Notes: generated by a model not told the origin, from the sequence alone. Numbered from the stretch's first letter, positions 9,911 to 21,500 are shown. The stretch is 64,000 bases of DNA from Diplonema papillatum (GCA_030068145.1 JAPJBO010000086.1:253001-317000); one strand, 5' to 3'. Numbers and translations are program-made.

Positions 9911-12900
9911 AAGGTCGCGCTGGCAGAAACGGTGAAATAATAAAGGTCGCAGGGTTGGTGAAATGAAAGCGAGAATGTGGAATAAAAATCCCTGGACGTG
10001 AAACTCAATGAGCTGAGATCCCGCTGCCTCCGGGTCTCGCAAAAAGAAAACAGCGCTATCAGGAGCGCAAATACAAAACTTTCGAGGTAAGGAACCTCAT
10101 GCAACACAGAACGGGGTCCGGGGCGGCCGGATACCCCGCCTGTATGGATCCCGTGTCCAGACGTCTGCCAGTTGTTCAGCAGTCGGGACCCATACAGTCT
10201 CGAGGATACACTGGTGTTCCTCCAAGACGTCGCGCACCTGGCACAGGATGAGGTTCCCGAGCTCGGTCTTCGACTTCCAGTTCTTCAGGCAGTTGACGGC
10301 GGGCAAGTTGTCGACAAATATTCTGATTGTCGACAGCGGAGACCGCGAAGCCGCATACGCAACCGCAAACTTGGCCGCCGTAAGCTCGGCGAAGAAGATG
10401 TGCTGCGGTGCATCCCTCCATGGGCCCCACATCGCCATGGAACCCACTAGCCAAGCCCATCCCTGCATGCTGGCGTCGGACCACGCCTCCACGAGGGTGT
10501 CCCGCTGCTTCGAGTCGAAAACGACCCATCGATTGCCCGACAGGCGCCGCCTCACCCCCGCCAGGAACGGAAGAACGTCGTCGCTCACGCGGACCAGCGA
10601 CTCCCAGCCCAGGGAACCGGTCAGGACTTGGTGCGCCAGGGTCCCCATCCAGGCAAGCACCGGGCTCACTCTGCAGAGTGGCGTGCCCCACACCGTCCAT
10701 GCCCAAATGGCGGTTCCGACGACCTTCCAAACGCCACGCAAAGTCATCTGCATCGAACCGACCGAGCAAAAGAGGAGGTGCGCCTTCCTCGCCCACTCCT
10801 GCTTCAGTCGGTACCTCTTCGCCGCGAGGTCAAACTCGACCCCCAAGACAACCGGCGTCGAGCTGGGCTCGAGGACGGACTTCTCGTCGTTGACCGTCAT
10901 GCGCACCTGGCGGGCGCGTCGCAGGACTCGGTCGCGCACTGCGCGAAGCGCGTCCGGACAGTCACCGACGAGGGCCCAGTCGTCGTACCAGACGACCCTG
11001 TCGTCCTTCGCAGGCTCCGTGACGACGAGTGCGGAGTCCTGCGCAATCACCGGCGAGTACGACCAGCCCATCGTCAGACGGCGCCACCGATACAGGGCCA
11101 CGCCCCCGTCCGGCCTCTTCGTTCGAAGCCCGAAGAATGCCGACGTCGACCGTCCTACTGGGAATTGGAAAAAGTAGGACTTCAGGTCAACTACGACTGC
11201 GTGTGACTTCGACATCATCTTCTTGATGACCTCGTCGACACGCAAGAGGCTGAACTTCGGCGGGGGCTCCATCAGCTCGTTCAGCGGGCGGCCGTCGACG
11301 ATGGCGCGCGAGTGCTGCTCGCCCTTCTCGACGGCGAATGCCGGCAGGACGCACTTCAGCGGCTGCGACCGAGGAACCCGCTCCACAAACCCGACACCTT
11401 CCAGCGTCACCGCATGCCGGGCAAATGCGTCGCTCTTCCGACCCGGCAGGACAGGCACTTCCAACAACTTCCGACGGAAGGAGTGTCCGTCCGTCAGGAG
11501 GTCGAGCAGGCCGTGCAAGCGGGCCCCGGGGCCAGCTAGGCTCCGGAGGCCGCGGAGATCGATCGGCGGCACAGCCGTGACGTCGAGCGGCCTCGTCGAT
11601 CTCGGGGCACCGATTCCCGGAGTGAGGCCCCTCGTCTCCGGTGGCAGGTAGCCGAGGGGAACTGCGGTCGGGGGGTCGTAGAAGTGGGGGTGGAGCCGCA
11701 GGAAAAGCTGCCTTCCCCTGAGCAGTCTCGACCTTCGCGACTTCAACCCCCTGACCTGCCGAGGCAAAAAGCCGGCGTCGGGCAAGGGTTTCTGTCGCGT
11801 TGGGAAACGACTGTCGCAGAAGGAGGGGCGAGCTGGGTGGTGCCCGGGAGAATTGGTCGGTGCGCTTCCCGGGTCTTCCTGCTTTCCGCCATCGTCAGCA
11901 GGCGACGAGAGCAGAGCAGTCGTCATGCTCCCGCCAGGTCCTTCAAGTTCGGAGTCGGCTGGGGGGGACCAGCCCCCAGGCGACCGTTCCAAGCCGGTCC
12001 TCAGCAGCGACCGGTCCTTCCTTCCTTTCCCGCAAGAGGAGGGGCGTGCATCGTCTCCCCGGGCTCGCACGGGTTCCACATGCGCCACTCCCGCGTGGCC
12101 CCGTCCGCCGCTTCCTCAGCAGCCGCCCAGTCAGGATCCATCACCCGTCGACGCTTCAGCGCGGCCCGGCGCGTGCGGCTATCCTTGCGGATCGGCATTA
12201 ATACTTGGGGAGAATGGAAATAAAATGAAAGCGAGAATGTGGGGTAAGCCCTGATTATTAGATTCACGGTTAAACGAAGCTAGCGCACAAGGTTTGCCTG
12301 ATCTCGCACCTACTTTCCGATACCAGATAGATACTCTATTCAAACTCTCTCTCTCTCTCTCGCTGAAAACGCATCAAAACTTCGCAGGTGTCGGAAAGAC
12401 AGAGATCGCACGACGTCTTGCGAAGCTTACGGACGCTCCATTCGTGAAGGTAGAGGCGACGAAGTTCACGGAAGTGGGGTACCACGGGCGCGACGTTGAC
12501 ACGATCATCGACGATTTGCTAAAGAACGCCATTTCGATCACGAAGGAAAAGATCCGGGTGAAGAACAAGGCCATTGCGCGGAGGAGGGCGGAGGATCGCG
12601 TACTGGAGGCCCTTGCCGGTAAGGACGAGATGGAGAGCTTCCGCGTGCACCTGCAGGAAGGCGGCCTCGACGACATGGACGTTAGCATAGAGATGAAGGA
12701 AAAAATTCCGAGTCCAAAACTTCAACTTTCCGAAGGTGTGTGCAAAGAGAAAGAAGCGAAAAGTGATTTGTCGGCGGCACGAGAAGGGAAGGAAACGTGG
12801 TTGTCGAACACGAGAGAAAGAAACAAAACGTGATTGTCGGCAACACGCAGTCTAGCTCCTCCCCTTCACCCAGCCTGCAGCTTCGTACTTGGCAGTGACG

Positions 12901-13842
12901 AGCAACGGATAGCCAAGCTCACATCGCAACACAGGGCAGCAGACCCAGTTCCATCACCCAGACTTCACGCTGAAGAAGGGCTGGAACACACAGATGCGCA
13001 CCCCAGCGTGTTGCACTTCGGGAACGAGGACAGTTGAAACAGGTCCGCAACTCGCACGCACCACACACACCCACACAGCCGGTCTGGACATGATGGATCT
13101 TTCAGCTCTTTCGGGCAACCAGAAGAAGACGCGGACGGTCAAACGAAAAATGGAGATCAAGGACGCGTTGCCCGCGATAGAAAACGAAGAGATCGAGAAG
13201 CTCCTCGACTCGGCGGACGTGCAGAAGGAGGCGCTGCGCGCCTGCGAGGAGGACGGCATCGTGGTCATCGACGAGATCGACAAGATCGTGAGCACGAAGG
13301 AGAGGTGGAGCGGCCCGCAGGCGTCGGCGGAGGGCGTCCAGCAGGACCTGCTGCCGCTGATCGAGGGCAGCACCGTCACGACGAAGTCGCAGGTGCAGGT
13401 GAAAACCGACCGGATCCTTTTCATCGCGTCCGGCGCGTTCCACTCCTGCTCGCCGAGCGACATGCTTGCGGAGCTTCAAGGCAGACTGCCGATCAGAGTC
13501 GAGCTCAAGCCTTTGACCGAAGGTGACTTCCTTCGCATTTTGACCGAACCGCAGCACAACCTAATCCGCCAGCACGTCGCCCTGATGGAAACCGAAGGGC
13601 TCGAGCTGGAGTTCTCGGACGAGGCGACCAAGAAAATCGCGCAGATATCGACGGAGGTAAACCGCTCCGTCCAAAACATCGGCGCTCGCCGGCTGATCAC
13701 CGTCCTCGAACGCGTCATGGAGGACATCTCCTTCCGGGGCCCCGAGCTCAGCGGCAAAAAAGTGATCATCGACGCCGACTACGTCACGGACCGTGTCAAG
13801 TCCCTCCTTGAGAAGGCGGACCTTCAGAAGTACCTCCTGTAG
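9129..13842 (+). CDS. hslU: ATP-dependent protease ATPase subunit HslU (ClpY), mitochondrial type
   Basis: AAA+ unfoldase that feeds substrates to the HslV peptidase; in eukaryotes the complex is mitochondrial. Three exons with matching phase-1 junctions: 9129-9411, 12388-12735, 13079-13842, giving 464 residues against about 443 in bacteria. Residues 1-30 are basic and alanine-rich without acids until the glutamates near 27, fitting a mitochondrial presequence. Motifs: [20 protein letters not shown], Walker [14 protein letters not shown] (split by intron 1 inside the loop), VGYHGRDVD, Walker [31 protein letters not shown] (sensor 1), [12 protein letters not shown] (arginine-finger region), NIGARRL (sensor 2), and the C-terminal Leu that in the family docks into HslV (ends KADLQKYLL). 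The I-domain between exons 2 and 3 is short. Intron 1 (2,976 bp) carries a retroelement on the other strand. The partner HslV is not in the window. Confidence 0.95.
9866..9906 (+). repeat. (CT)n microsatellite
   Basis: About 20 uninterrupted CT units inside HslU intron 1; shorter CT runs occur at 12345-12361, 21473-21484, 29960-29974 and after the dispersed repeats near 34265 and 40930. Confidence 0.9.
9981..12222 (-). mobile_element. Reverse transcriptase/RNase H retroelement in HslU intron 1
   Basis: A 2.24 kb insertion bounded by a 20-base direct repeat (9961-9980 and 12223-12242; starts AAATGAAAGCG), which looks like a target-site duplication. No long terminal repeats and no integrase or tyrosine recombinase were seen. 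Its coding content is a reverse transcriptase followed by RNase H on the minus strand. Family unresolved: a domain order as in LTR or DIRS-like elements, but ends and duplication length unlike those of typical LTR elements. The direct repeat is still exact and the main frame is long, so it looks young and the enzymatic part looks largely whole. Confidence 0.7.
10097..12088 (-). CDS. Reverse transcriptase-RNase H polyprotein of the retroelement
   Basis: One open frame of about 660 codons. The first 200 residues are Pro/Arg/Ser-rich with no recognised domain. The reverse transcriptase follows: [28 protein letters not shown] (catalytic Asp), [15 protein letters not shown], and [12 protein letters not shown], where WYDD takes the place of the usual YxDD. 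RNase H comes next: [41 protein letters not shown] and [16 protein letters not shown], supplying the D-E-D-D carboxylates. It is antisense to HslU and spliced out with the intron. Old-element annotation only; no host function inferred. Confidence 0.75.
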   Translation of the reverse strand: MAHVEPVRARGDDARPSSCGKGRKDRSLLRTGLERSPGGWSPPADSELEGPGGSMTTALLSSPADDGGKQEDPGSAPTNSPGHHPARPSFCDSRFPTRQKPLPDAGFLPRQVRGLKSRRSRLLRGRQLFLRLHPHFYDPPTAVPLGYLPPETRGLTPGIGAPRSTRPLDVTAVPPIDLRGLRSLAGPGARLHGLLDLLTDGHSFRRKLLEVPVLPGRKSDAFARHAVTLEGVGFVERVPRSQPLKCVLPAFAVEKGEQHSRAIVDGRPLNELMEPPPKFSLLRVDEVIKKMMSKSHAVVVDLKSYFFQFPVGRSTSAFFGLRTKRPDGGVALYRWRRLTMGWSYSPVIAQDSALVVTEPAKDDRVVWYDDWALVGDCPDALRAVRDRVLRRARQVRMTVNDEKSVLEPSSTPVVLGVEFDLAAKRYRLKQEWARKAHLLFCSVGSMQMTLRGVWKVVGTAIWAWTVWGTPLCRVSPVLAWMGTLAHQVLTGSLGWESLVRVSDDVLPFLAGVRRRLSGNRWVVFDSKQRDTLVEAWSDASMQGWAWLVGSMAMWGPWRDAPQHIFFAELTAAKFAVAYAASRSPLSTIRIFVDNLPAVNCLKNWKSKTELGNLILCQVRDVLEEHQCILETVWVPTAEQLADVWTRDPYRRGIRPPRTPFCVA

Positions 13843-16430
13843 AGCCGGAGGGAGGAGCAAACCGTGCTCCCCTTGTTTTTGGCTTTTTTTGGTTTATGTT
13901 TGACTTCCATGATGGGGGAATGTGAAGGTTCCATGTGTCGAAGGTTTGCCCTTCTCACAGGAACCAAAGCCCGCCAGAGGAGGCACGTGCAAGCTCCGAA
14001 ACGGACCCTGGCAGGCTTAAAGATGAGTCTTGCTCGGGGTGGGCCTTGGTTCACCAAGAGCCGGCTTCAAACGGCCACCTGGCGAACTAGCCCTGACCTC
14101 GCTCTGTCAAGCTGATGAAGGATCCTGGAACCGGAAAACGGTAATCACACGCCATAAAAGTACGCTGTGCTCCCCTGATTGATGGCCGGGGGGGATTTCC
14201 ATCCAGAAGTCAGAGGAGAGTCTCTTTGGGTACACGTGCGAGATGAGTGATGGAGAAAGAAAGGGTCTCTTCCTTCCTCATCGAACCGTATCGCTCCGCA
14301 CTTTTTTTTGAATAAGCACCTGCTTTGTAGGGAATACTCGAGAAGGCGCCAGTTGCAGAATTTGGTGGGAAAGTGTACACGAGTGCACAGGTAAATGTGG
14401 GTACAGTGCCGGCAAGCGTTCAACGAAACGGACCTAACTGCAATCGTCTAAATTCTCCCTGCCTTCACCGAAGTAAGCACCGGGTGGCCGCTCCGAGTAT
14501 TTTATCCTGCTTTATCCTGTTTTCTTTTCTTCTTTTTTTTTTTAATACGCTCTTCTTTTCTCACGATTTTTCTTTTTGTCTGATCGTCTCTGTTTTCTGA
14601 CTCTCTCTTTCTTCTCTCGACAGGCATTTTCTTAGAAGCCCCCTGTGCGTCGAATCCCTTTCCGTGACGACGCCGCGAAGTTGCTGCTCTCTCTAGCATC
14701 ACACTTTCCACGCGCAAGCAGCAGAGCTTTTTTTTTTTTTTTTTTTTGAAAGTATGCCAATACTGCAGGGAATAGTTGACTAGACCTCTTGAGTTTGTGC
14801 TAACCACGAATTGGGGAGTCGTGAGAAAAAGCGAAGAATAAAAACACCTTCTTTTTTCCGTCTATTATTGTCAAGAGCTGCAACTCAACTATTCTAGCAC
14901 CCATTTGTCCAACCCCGACCTCCCACTCCCGCATCCCCGGCGCAGCCTCTGCGCCATGCGTGAGACATAGACGCCGGCAGCTTGCCGTTAGGCAAAGATC
15001 TTCGCTGTTCTTTTTCAAGCCACGTGCAAGGTGTGCAATGTGTGAGGAAAACTGAGCCGCCTGAGTAAAACCCCGATCGTGATCAATTGCCACCTGACGT
15101 CAGTCCAGGATTTGGGTTCAGGGTAAAGTGGTCAACGAAAACCTCGAGTTTTCCGTTCTTCTTTTCTTCTACTCTCGCGGCTATAGGGAGTGCGCCACTG
15201 GTCAACAAGCGACCAGGCTAGGTTTCCATTCCCACCTGGGGAAGCATTTCCGAAACCACAGGCAGACAGCGGATGCGGCACCTGACCTCTCGCTTCCCGA
15301 AGCTCGCATGCAAAGTATCGAACAGCAAACCGCAGGTTTGGGTTCAAACGGAACAAAGCAGCAAGAGCGAATTTTCAATAAAAAAAAAGGAGAGAGAGAG
15401 AGAGGGAGAGAGGAAGAAAAGAAAGTACTCCGAGGGCAGCTATCTCTGTTGCAGCATGCCCAAGCTTGACACCACATCGGCCTGCGCTCGTGATCGACGT
15501 AGGCCGTGGGTCGCTTTGTTCAAAACAGTTGCTACCCCCAAACTGAAGTGATCAACGGACGAGGAAATGCAACGAGAGGAAGACTTATTGTGCTAAAGAA
15601 AAAAACTGAACGCTTGCTTTTCCCGGTTACCGACGAATGAAAATAAGCACCTCTGGCGAGGCTGACCACGAGACGAACTGGCTCACCCCTCGATGTCTCT
15701 GATCGGCATTCATTTCATTTAGCCTTCTGCTTGGCGGGCCCTGTTCGCCGTTTTGTCCGAACCCTGTCGCGGAATCGAAAAGGTTCTTCCCCAAGAACCA
15801 GGCTCTTTGCGTTTAATGGACACAGTTCGCCACGTTGTCGGTGTGCGACAGCACGCCGTCGGAATCGATTCGAGGTGCCAATTGAGCACACCAGTTTGAA
15901 GATGCTGCACCGTGGCCTCAGGGCCTTTGCTTCCCATCTTCACACTAGGATCGTTCATCGGGTCCTTCCGTTTCCACCTCTTCTACGACACCTGACTCGT
16001 ACCCGCCGTATTTTCCGATTTTCTTTTCTTGAGCGTAGGATCCTGTAGACCAAGGGGAAGCAGCTGCAAATGGTCTTTGCGACATGGTTAGCACGCTGAA
16101 CCGGGATGAAGCACGCTTAATCCGGAGCCCGAACACGCGGTGATCTCCCTGTGAGAAGACGCGAAAGATACAGACACCCGCTTCTATTAGGGCTTTTTCA
16201 CGTGAGCGGCCCTGAGATCACCCCCTCAGGTGACGCCACTTTATCCCTAGCGATACTTCAACAAGAGCCGCGACGGGTATTTGTACTGGCGGCCCCCGTC
16301 ATCGTCGATACGTGAGAATGTCCTCGGATGGCACCTGTTTATCATGTTGCGTCGCTTGTTTTTCGAAGGTTCAAAAAGAGAAGTTGAACAAACCGCAGAT
16401 ACGAAAGGGAAAGGAGAAAGAGAGAAAATC
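13843..16430. other. Intergenic, repeat-bearing, no gene supported
   Basis: Contains one copy of a dispersed repeat (14746-14935), a T21 run near 14729 and an AG-rich run near 15391. Open frames here lack family features. Confidence 0.5.
14746..14935 (+). repeat. Dispersed repeat family, copy 1
   Basis: Shares with 48020-48185, in the same order, TACTGCAGGGAATAGTTGAC-like sequence, an ACCTC-TTTGTGC block and TGTCAAGAGCT followed by CTCAACT. A shorter piece of the first block is at 27714-27746. Type unknown. Confidence 0.6.
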
Positions 16431-17396
16431 ATGGGATGCGTCGAAATGAAGTCGAACGACCTGAAGGACCGGTCTTCGTCTGAGGGCTCGAAAACACCGC
16501 CCAGCCTGCCACTGCAGAGTGTGCCGTCTCGGGGAATGCCGTCTGTGGTGTTCGGCCGAGATCTGCAGAAGTGGAAGGTCGGAGCGTTCCTCGGCAAGGG
16601 AACGTGGGCCATCGTGCACGAGGGAATCGACATGCTGACCATGGAACGATACGCGATCAAGTCGTACGATAAAAAGAAGATATCCCCGCACAGCCTCGAC
16701 ATGACGGCTCGCCGGGAAGTACGAATCCTCCGATCCCTTCGGCCGGAGGACGCGGACGCGAAAAGTTTGAAGCACGTCTGCAACTTGATCGAATCGGTCG
16801 AAGATGACGCTTGGCTGCACCTAATCGTTGACTTGGGGAAGCCGGAGGATTTGCAAGAGTTCGTCAACAAGGAACCCCTGTGCGAAGCCGACGCGAAGAT
16901 CCTCTTCCGGCAGCTGCTGAAGGCGCTCGCGTACGTGCATGCCAGCGGCGTGTGCCACAGGGACATCAAGCCGGGCAACATCCTGTTCGCGAAGTCTGAC
17001 AACCGGCTGCTGCTGACCGACTTCGCCCTCGGAGCCTTCACCACCCGTGAAATAGGCAGCGCTTCCCTGAAAGAAGTGTGCGGGACCCCCGAGTTCGTTG
17101 CGCCGGAGGTTGGCAACCAGCCCTCCTACGACGGCGCGAAGGCGGACATGTGGTCGTGCGGCGTCACGCTCTACACCATCCTCCTGGGCAAAACGCCGTG
17201 GCACAGCTCCAGCCACGAGTACCGGGTCAAAAAGGAGATGAACGGCGACCACAAGGCGCTGCGCCAGAGCCTCTCTTGCTTCTCGCCCGCCCTGCAGGAC
17301 CTGATGAACAAGCTTTTATCCGTGAACCCCAGTCGCCGGCCAACCGCCCAACGAGTATTGAACCACCCTTGGTTGTCGGACAAGTTCACTTTTTAA
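16431..17396 (+). CDS. Serine/threonine protein kinase with Met-Gly-Cys N-terminus and DFA motif
   Basis: 321 residues. I start at the ATG at 16431 because it gives MGCVEMKS, a context for N-myristoylation plus palmitoylation; the frame is open further upstream but that part is not kinase-like. Kinase domain from about residue 45: glycine loop LGKGTWAIV, VAIK-type lysine in YAIKSYDKKK, catalytic loop HRDIKPGN, then TDFALGAF where DFG is expected, GTPEFVAPEV (APE), DMWSCGVTLYTILLG, and the terminal RRPTAQRVLNHPWL. It resembles the CAMK/CDPK group without an EF-hand tail. All main catalytic residues (K, HRD, DF) are present except the DFG glycine, replaced by alanine, so activity is likely but not certain. 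Single exon. Membrane localisation is inferred from the N-terminus. Confidence 0.9.
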   Translation: MGCVEMKSNDLKDRSSSEGSKTPPSLPLQSVPSRGMPSVVFGRDLQKWKVGAFLGKGTWAIVHEGIDMLTMERYAIKSYDKKKISPHSLDMTARREVRILRSLRPEDADAKSLKHVCNLIESVEDDAWLHLIVDLGKPEDLQEFVNKEPLCEADAKILFRQLLKALAYVHASGVCHRDIKPGNILFAKSDNRLLLTDFALGAFTTREIGSASLKEVCGTPEFVAPEVGNQPSYDGAKADMWSCGVTLYTILLGKTPWHSSSHEYRVKKEMNGDHKALRQSLSCFSPALQDLMNKLLSVNPSRRPTAQRVLNHPWLSDKFTF

Positions 17397-18343
17397 GGCT
17401 TGGGCTACCGCGCGAGCGACGCCAGACGCAAAACATCGTAAACGGCCAGTGCAAACTGCCGTCACAACGTGTGAATTGACGGTCTTCGCAACAGATTGGT
17501 TGGTAAGAAAAGTTGTTCTGCCCGAACGGCGTTGCGCACCATGCTGAGCAATCCCGTGCATTCTACCGTCAAAGCTTGTTTATATTTCGTTGTGAAGTGG
17601 CTGGAACTAGACAGCCGCCTTTCAGCGCCTGCGGCGAGAGGGGACGACGTCAGGGTGCTGGCAGAACATCTAATACATTGAGGGTCTGCGTGCGTAGTGC
17701 CTAATAAAACTCCTCAAACAGTGGAGGTGGACTTTGCAAAGCATCCTGGAGAAAAAAGTTTAAAACGAATTGAGCACATCGTGTAGAGGGCTCCGCATCC
17801 AATTCCGCCAGTCCCGCGTACAGAAGAGAAGAACCGAAACACACTTTTGGTGGTCTCCCTCTACACAGAGCTTTCGAGGAATGGCGAGCAAGTATCGGTC
17901 CAGACCAGTGAAGGTTACGGGGATTCCGAACTAGTGCTCTACCCCCGCTGTCTTTCTCTCTCCACCTTCTCTCTCCCACAAATTCAAAATAACTGTTACA
18001 CAACCTTTTGTCTCCTTGGCGACCACCGTAAACGTAACGCTTAGTTACCGTCAGTGTCCTTGATCGTTAAACCGTAATTTGCTATCAGTGCTGCGGCCTC
18101 CAGTTGTGCTCAGGCAGGTACTGTACTATGTGGCAGCAGGGTGTTGGTAACGGTCGTTCCACCACTTTCGCGGATGAAAATGACCTTTGAATACCTGCAT
18201 CGACGGTACTGACCCAGTTTGCGCAGCGGATTGCTTCTTGAAACGCGTCTATTGGCCCGTCTGAGAAACGGAGTGGGGGAATCGAAACCCCGCACACACA
18301 CAAACACACACTCACACCCACACAAAATAAATTCACTCCAAAC
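17397..18343. other. Intergenic, no gene seen
   Basis: A CA-rich stretch (18290-18325) lies just before the small gene at 18344; otherwise nothing recognisable. Confidence 0.5.
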
Positions 18344-18532
18344 ATGGGCGCCGCTAACGGCCCCATTGGAACCGCGCGTTGGGCAGAAAAGTTGGGAGAT
18401 GGAGTAGGGTACAGGTTGACGTTTTCCCGGGCTCTTTTTGGAACAATTATTGCAACTGGCCTTTGGTTCCTGCACAACAACAACAAAGAGAAGCCTTCCG
18501 GAGTTGGGCTTGCACCCATTATCGAAGCATAG
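18344..18532 (+). CDS. Small single-span membrane protein, function unknown
   Basis: 62 residues. An amphipathic N-terminal half (MGAANGPIGTARWAEKLGDG) is followed by one hydrophobic helix (FSRALFGTIIATGLWFLH) and a polar tail with NNNKEKPSG. Size and layout resemble small accessory subunits of mitochondrial inner-membrane complexes, but I cannot assign it to one. The start lies 20-40 bases after a CA-rich tract. The composition is more protein-like than the random short frames around it; still, a frame this short could occur by chance. Confidence 0.45.
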   Translation: MGAANGPIGTARWAEKLGDGVGYRLTFSRALFGTIIATGLWFLHNNNKEKPSGVGLAPIIEA

Positions 18533-21500
18533 CATCGACTGAGCGATCAATGGTAAAACTGACGAAGTTCGTTGTTCTTCGCGTGCCTGTGTGCGAGCAC
18601 TATCCGTCGGCTCCGTATAGCTTTTCGTGTGTAACCGATGCCCCGGGCTGCAAGTGAGTCTGCGAGGGAAACAGCTACCAAAACATGCATCCTCCCGCTC
18701 TGCCCAACACGGTGGCGAGACAGTTACGGTTAGTAGTAGCTCTCAGCAACGTAACGCAGGCACCACAGGCACCTGTGTTTCGTTTGTGGTCTGCGGGCAT
18801 TTTTCCTTTGTATCTCTTGCTTCCTTTGCTCTTGTTGCGTCAGTGGGGAGACCTGTGCAACCCACTGAGGCGATGGATCCGAAACAATTACTCAACAGCA
18901 CCGGCAGAACCGCAGGCAGTGCTGCACCCCGTGCAGTGTTGCAAAGCAGGGTGTGGCAGTCTATGCTAGCGCAGATGCTCCCGACAAATGGGCTGAAAGG
19001 GTCTAAATCACACAACCACGGGCGGAAAGCGCGCGATCACTCCACTGTACTGAGGGCAGGTGCTGCCGCAAAATGACCGAGAGTTCCAAGCTCGCACTTT
19101 TTGGACCAATAAGTCTTACCATGGTCGATGCTTTCGGAGACAATCTGACGGGGCCTGTAAGCCTGCAAGAACGTGACCGAGTTAGCTCGCTGATGGCCTC
19201 AGCTCTGCTTTGACACGGATCACAAGCGCGACAACCCCAGAAAACAACCAGCAGCGGTCAGCAATTTTAGGGAAGAACAAAAGGGTTCTAGCGTCTCTCT
19301 CTCGTCCATCCGTGAAGTGGAGGGTTTCGGCACTCCCACTTTCTTAAGACTTGGTCGCATCGTACAGGTCTGAACGGCAGCCTCAACATTAATAACACGT
19401 TCTCAGTTCTTCCGCAAGATTGCTGGTTCTTGGAAAGAAGCGCTGCGGGGGAGAATCTTTTCTTCCCCCCTCCCAATCGCAGTCGCAGTCACAATCAGGG
19501 CGAGTGCCCTGAGGTTTTTAACTGATTGCTCAGACACGGTTGTAGGGGCCTCCTCCCCGGATTCGCCTGAGCTCTAGTAGCACGGGCGGTCCTGGCCGAG
19601 ACGAGCTACGAACAGCCGCCTGACAAACCAGACTCACACCGCAGTCAAACACGGCGCAGACGGGACCAGTGCGGTGTTGAGCACATACCCATTCCAAGCA
19701 CGTTCTTTCCCTTCCCCCTCCCAATGGCTCTTGCCCCTCATCGACACACAGCTTTGCGCTCAAAAAGATGAACCCACACACACACATAGCGCTGTACCGA
19801 GCTTTCGAGCCCTTTCTATTCTATTGTTCTTCGTAGGGAGCAGCGAAGAAGTGAAAGAAATAGGACCGATGCTCAGACCCAGACAATTGAAACAAGCAAG
19901 GAAGCCCACAAATCCAACCAAACAACGAGTTTAAAAAAAACACTCTCCTCACTTACTATATTCCTGCTTACCTCTTCCGATCCACCGGAGCGTTCGGTCT
20001 CCCGCTGCGCAACAGAACCTCTCAAAAGATTGTGACCGAGCCGGCGCGTCAAGTTTCCTCGTTTAGAGATGCGAGCCTTTACTTTTAACCATATCTTCTG
20101 CAACCTTCTTTGTGTGGCCGCGCCGAACACCGGTAAGGATCTGGAACACCTCTACGCGGCAACGCGGAGAAACCGAGAACGAAGCGCTGTTCTCCAGCTC
20201 TCACAAGCAAATAATCAACTTTCCCCCCCCAACCTATCTGACCACCCTGAAAAAAAGCCCCCCTCCCCTCCCCCTCGCCCCCCCGCTGGAATAGCTGTGT
20301 CGCAGCTTGACAGGTAGAAAATACAGAAAGAAAAAGGAGAGCGTTCTTCATCCATGGCCCTCTCTCACTAAAGGGGGCCTGAGCAGCACAAAACTCAGAC
20401 TAAGCCCTGCAGTAGTTACCTTTTTTGAGCAGCTCTTCACAGTGCTGTACCTTGCGACCATCTCCATAAGACTGGATCATGGATCACTGTCCGTGCTTCC
20501 ATGGACCGGTTTCCAGCTTCTAAGCGTTCCACCATGTCATTCTCGTAGAGCACCGCTACTGCGTTGCCGTCTCGATCAGTCTCGCAGTCCTTTTTCAGCA
20601 CGAAGCTAATAATGCTCATTGACATCCGCCTTGTACAACCCTGTCATACAAGCTGGCTGTGGAGCCCAACTGACACGAAGCCTGCCTTCTTACCGACACT
20701 CTCAGCAACGGAACCTGTTCAGGCGGTGGCACTGCTGAAAGAAACTCGATGCGTCGAAGCTGGTTTCGACGATCGGCTTTCTTAGGGCGGGTCAGATACC
20801 TCCGGAAAGACAACGGGAAGGGACGAGAGGAAAGCAGGCCACCGTAAAACTCGCTGGCCTGTCGACGACTTCCCCAAGCAAAAAAAATGAATACCCCCGG
20901 TCCCCCCCAAAGAAAGGAAAAGAGCGAAGTAAGTAGCCGAGCTGTTTCCACTGCACCCCCTCCAGGGTTTCCTAGGAGGCCGGCTTGCCGACTCGTCCAA
21001 CCTCCCTCCCCCCTCGGGAAAGCAAAACAAAAAAGACGACCACAAAAAACGAAGAGAAATCTTCTCAGCGGCTTTTCTCCCAGCCCCGGCCAGTGAAGCC
21101 CACACAAACAGGTGCAGGTGATGGCCCAGAGGATTGTGACGAGCTCGAACTGGCCTGCCGTCCCTGTCCTGCTGGGAGGATGCGACCGGGCGATTGAACC
21201 ACGAATGGATGAAGAACGAACAGCTGCATTGAAATCGATTCCAGGCAAAGTCGTCACCTCCAGGATCCCCTTCAGGAGCAAAGCCCCCCCCTGAAGAATG
21301 AACACTTCGATAGTCCTGGTCGTGATACGGCCCACTTCGCGTCCGTGGCTATGGGGGATGGAAGGCAGAGAAGGGGGTGAAGGCGTCCCGCAAACAAAAG
21401 ATGCCCTGGTGAACCGATTTGATCACTCCACAAAAGGTTGGCGAACCTGGGCGTCCTGTGGGAAAACCTCTCTCTCTCTCTCTCTTGCCCTCCTTCCACA

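Noticed and set aside
9961-12242. LTR retrotransposon
   Set aside because: The direct repeat is only 20 bases, with no LTR-sized repeats, primer-binding site or integrase seen.
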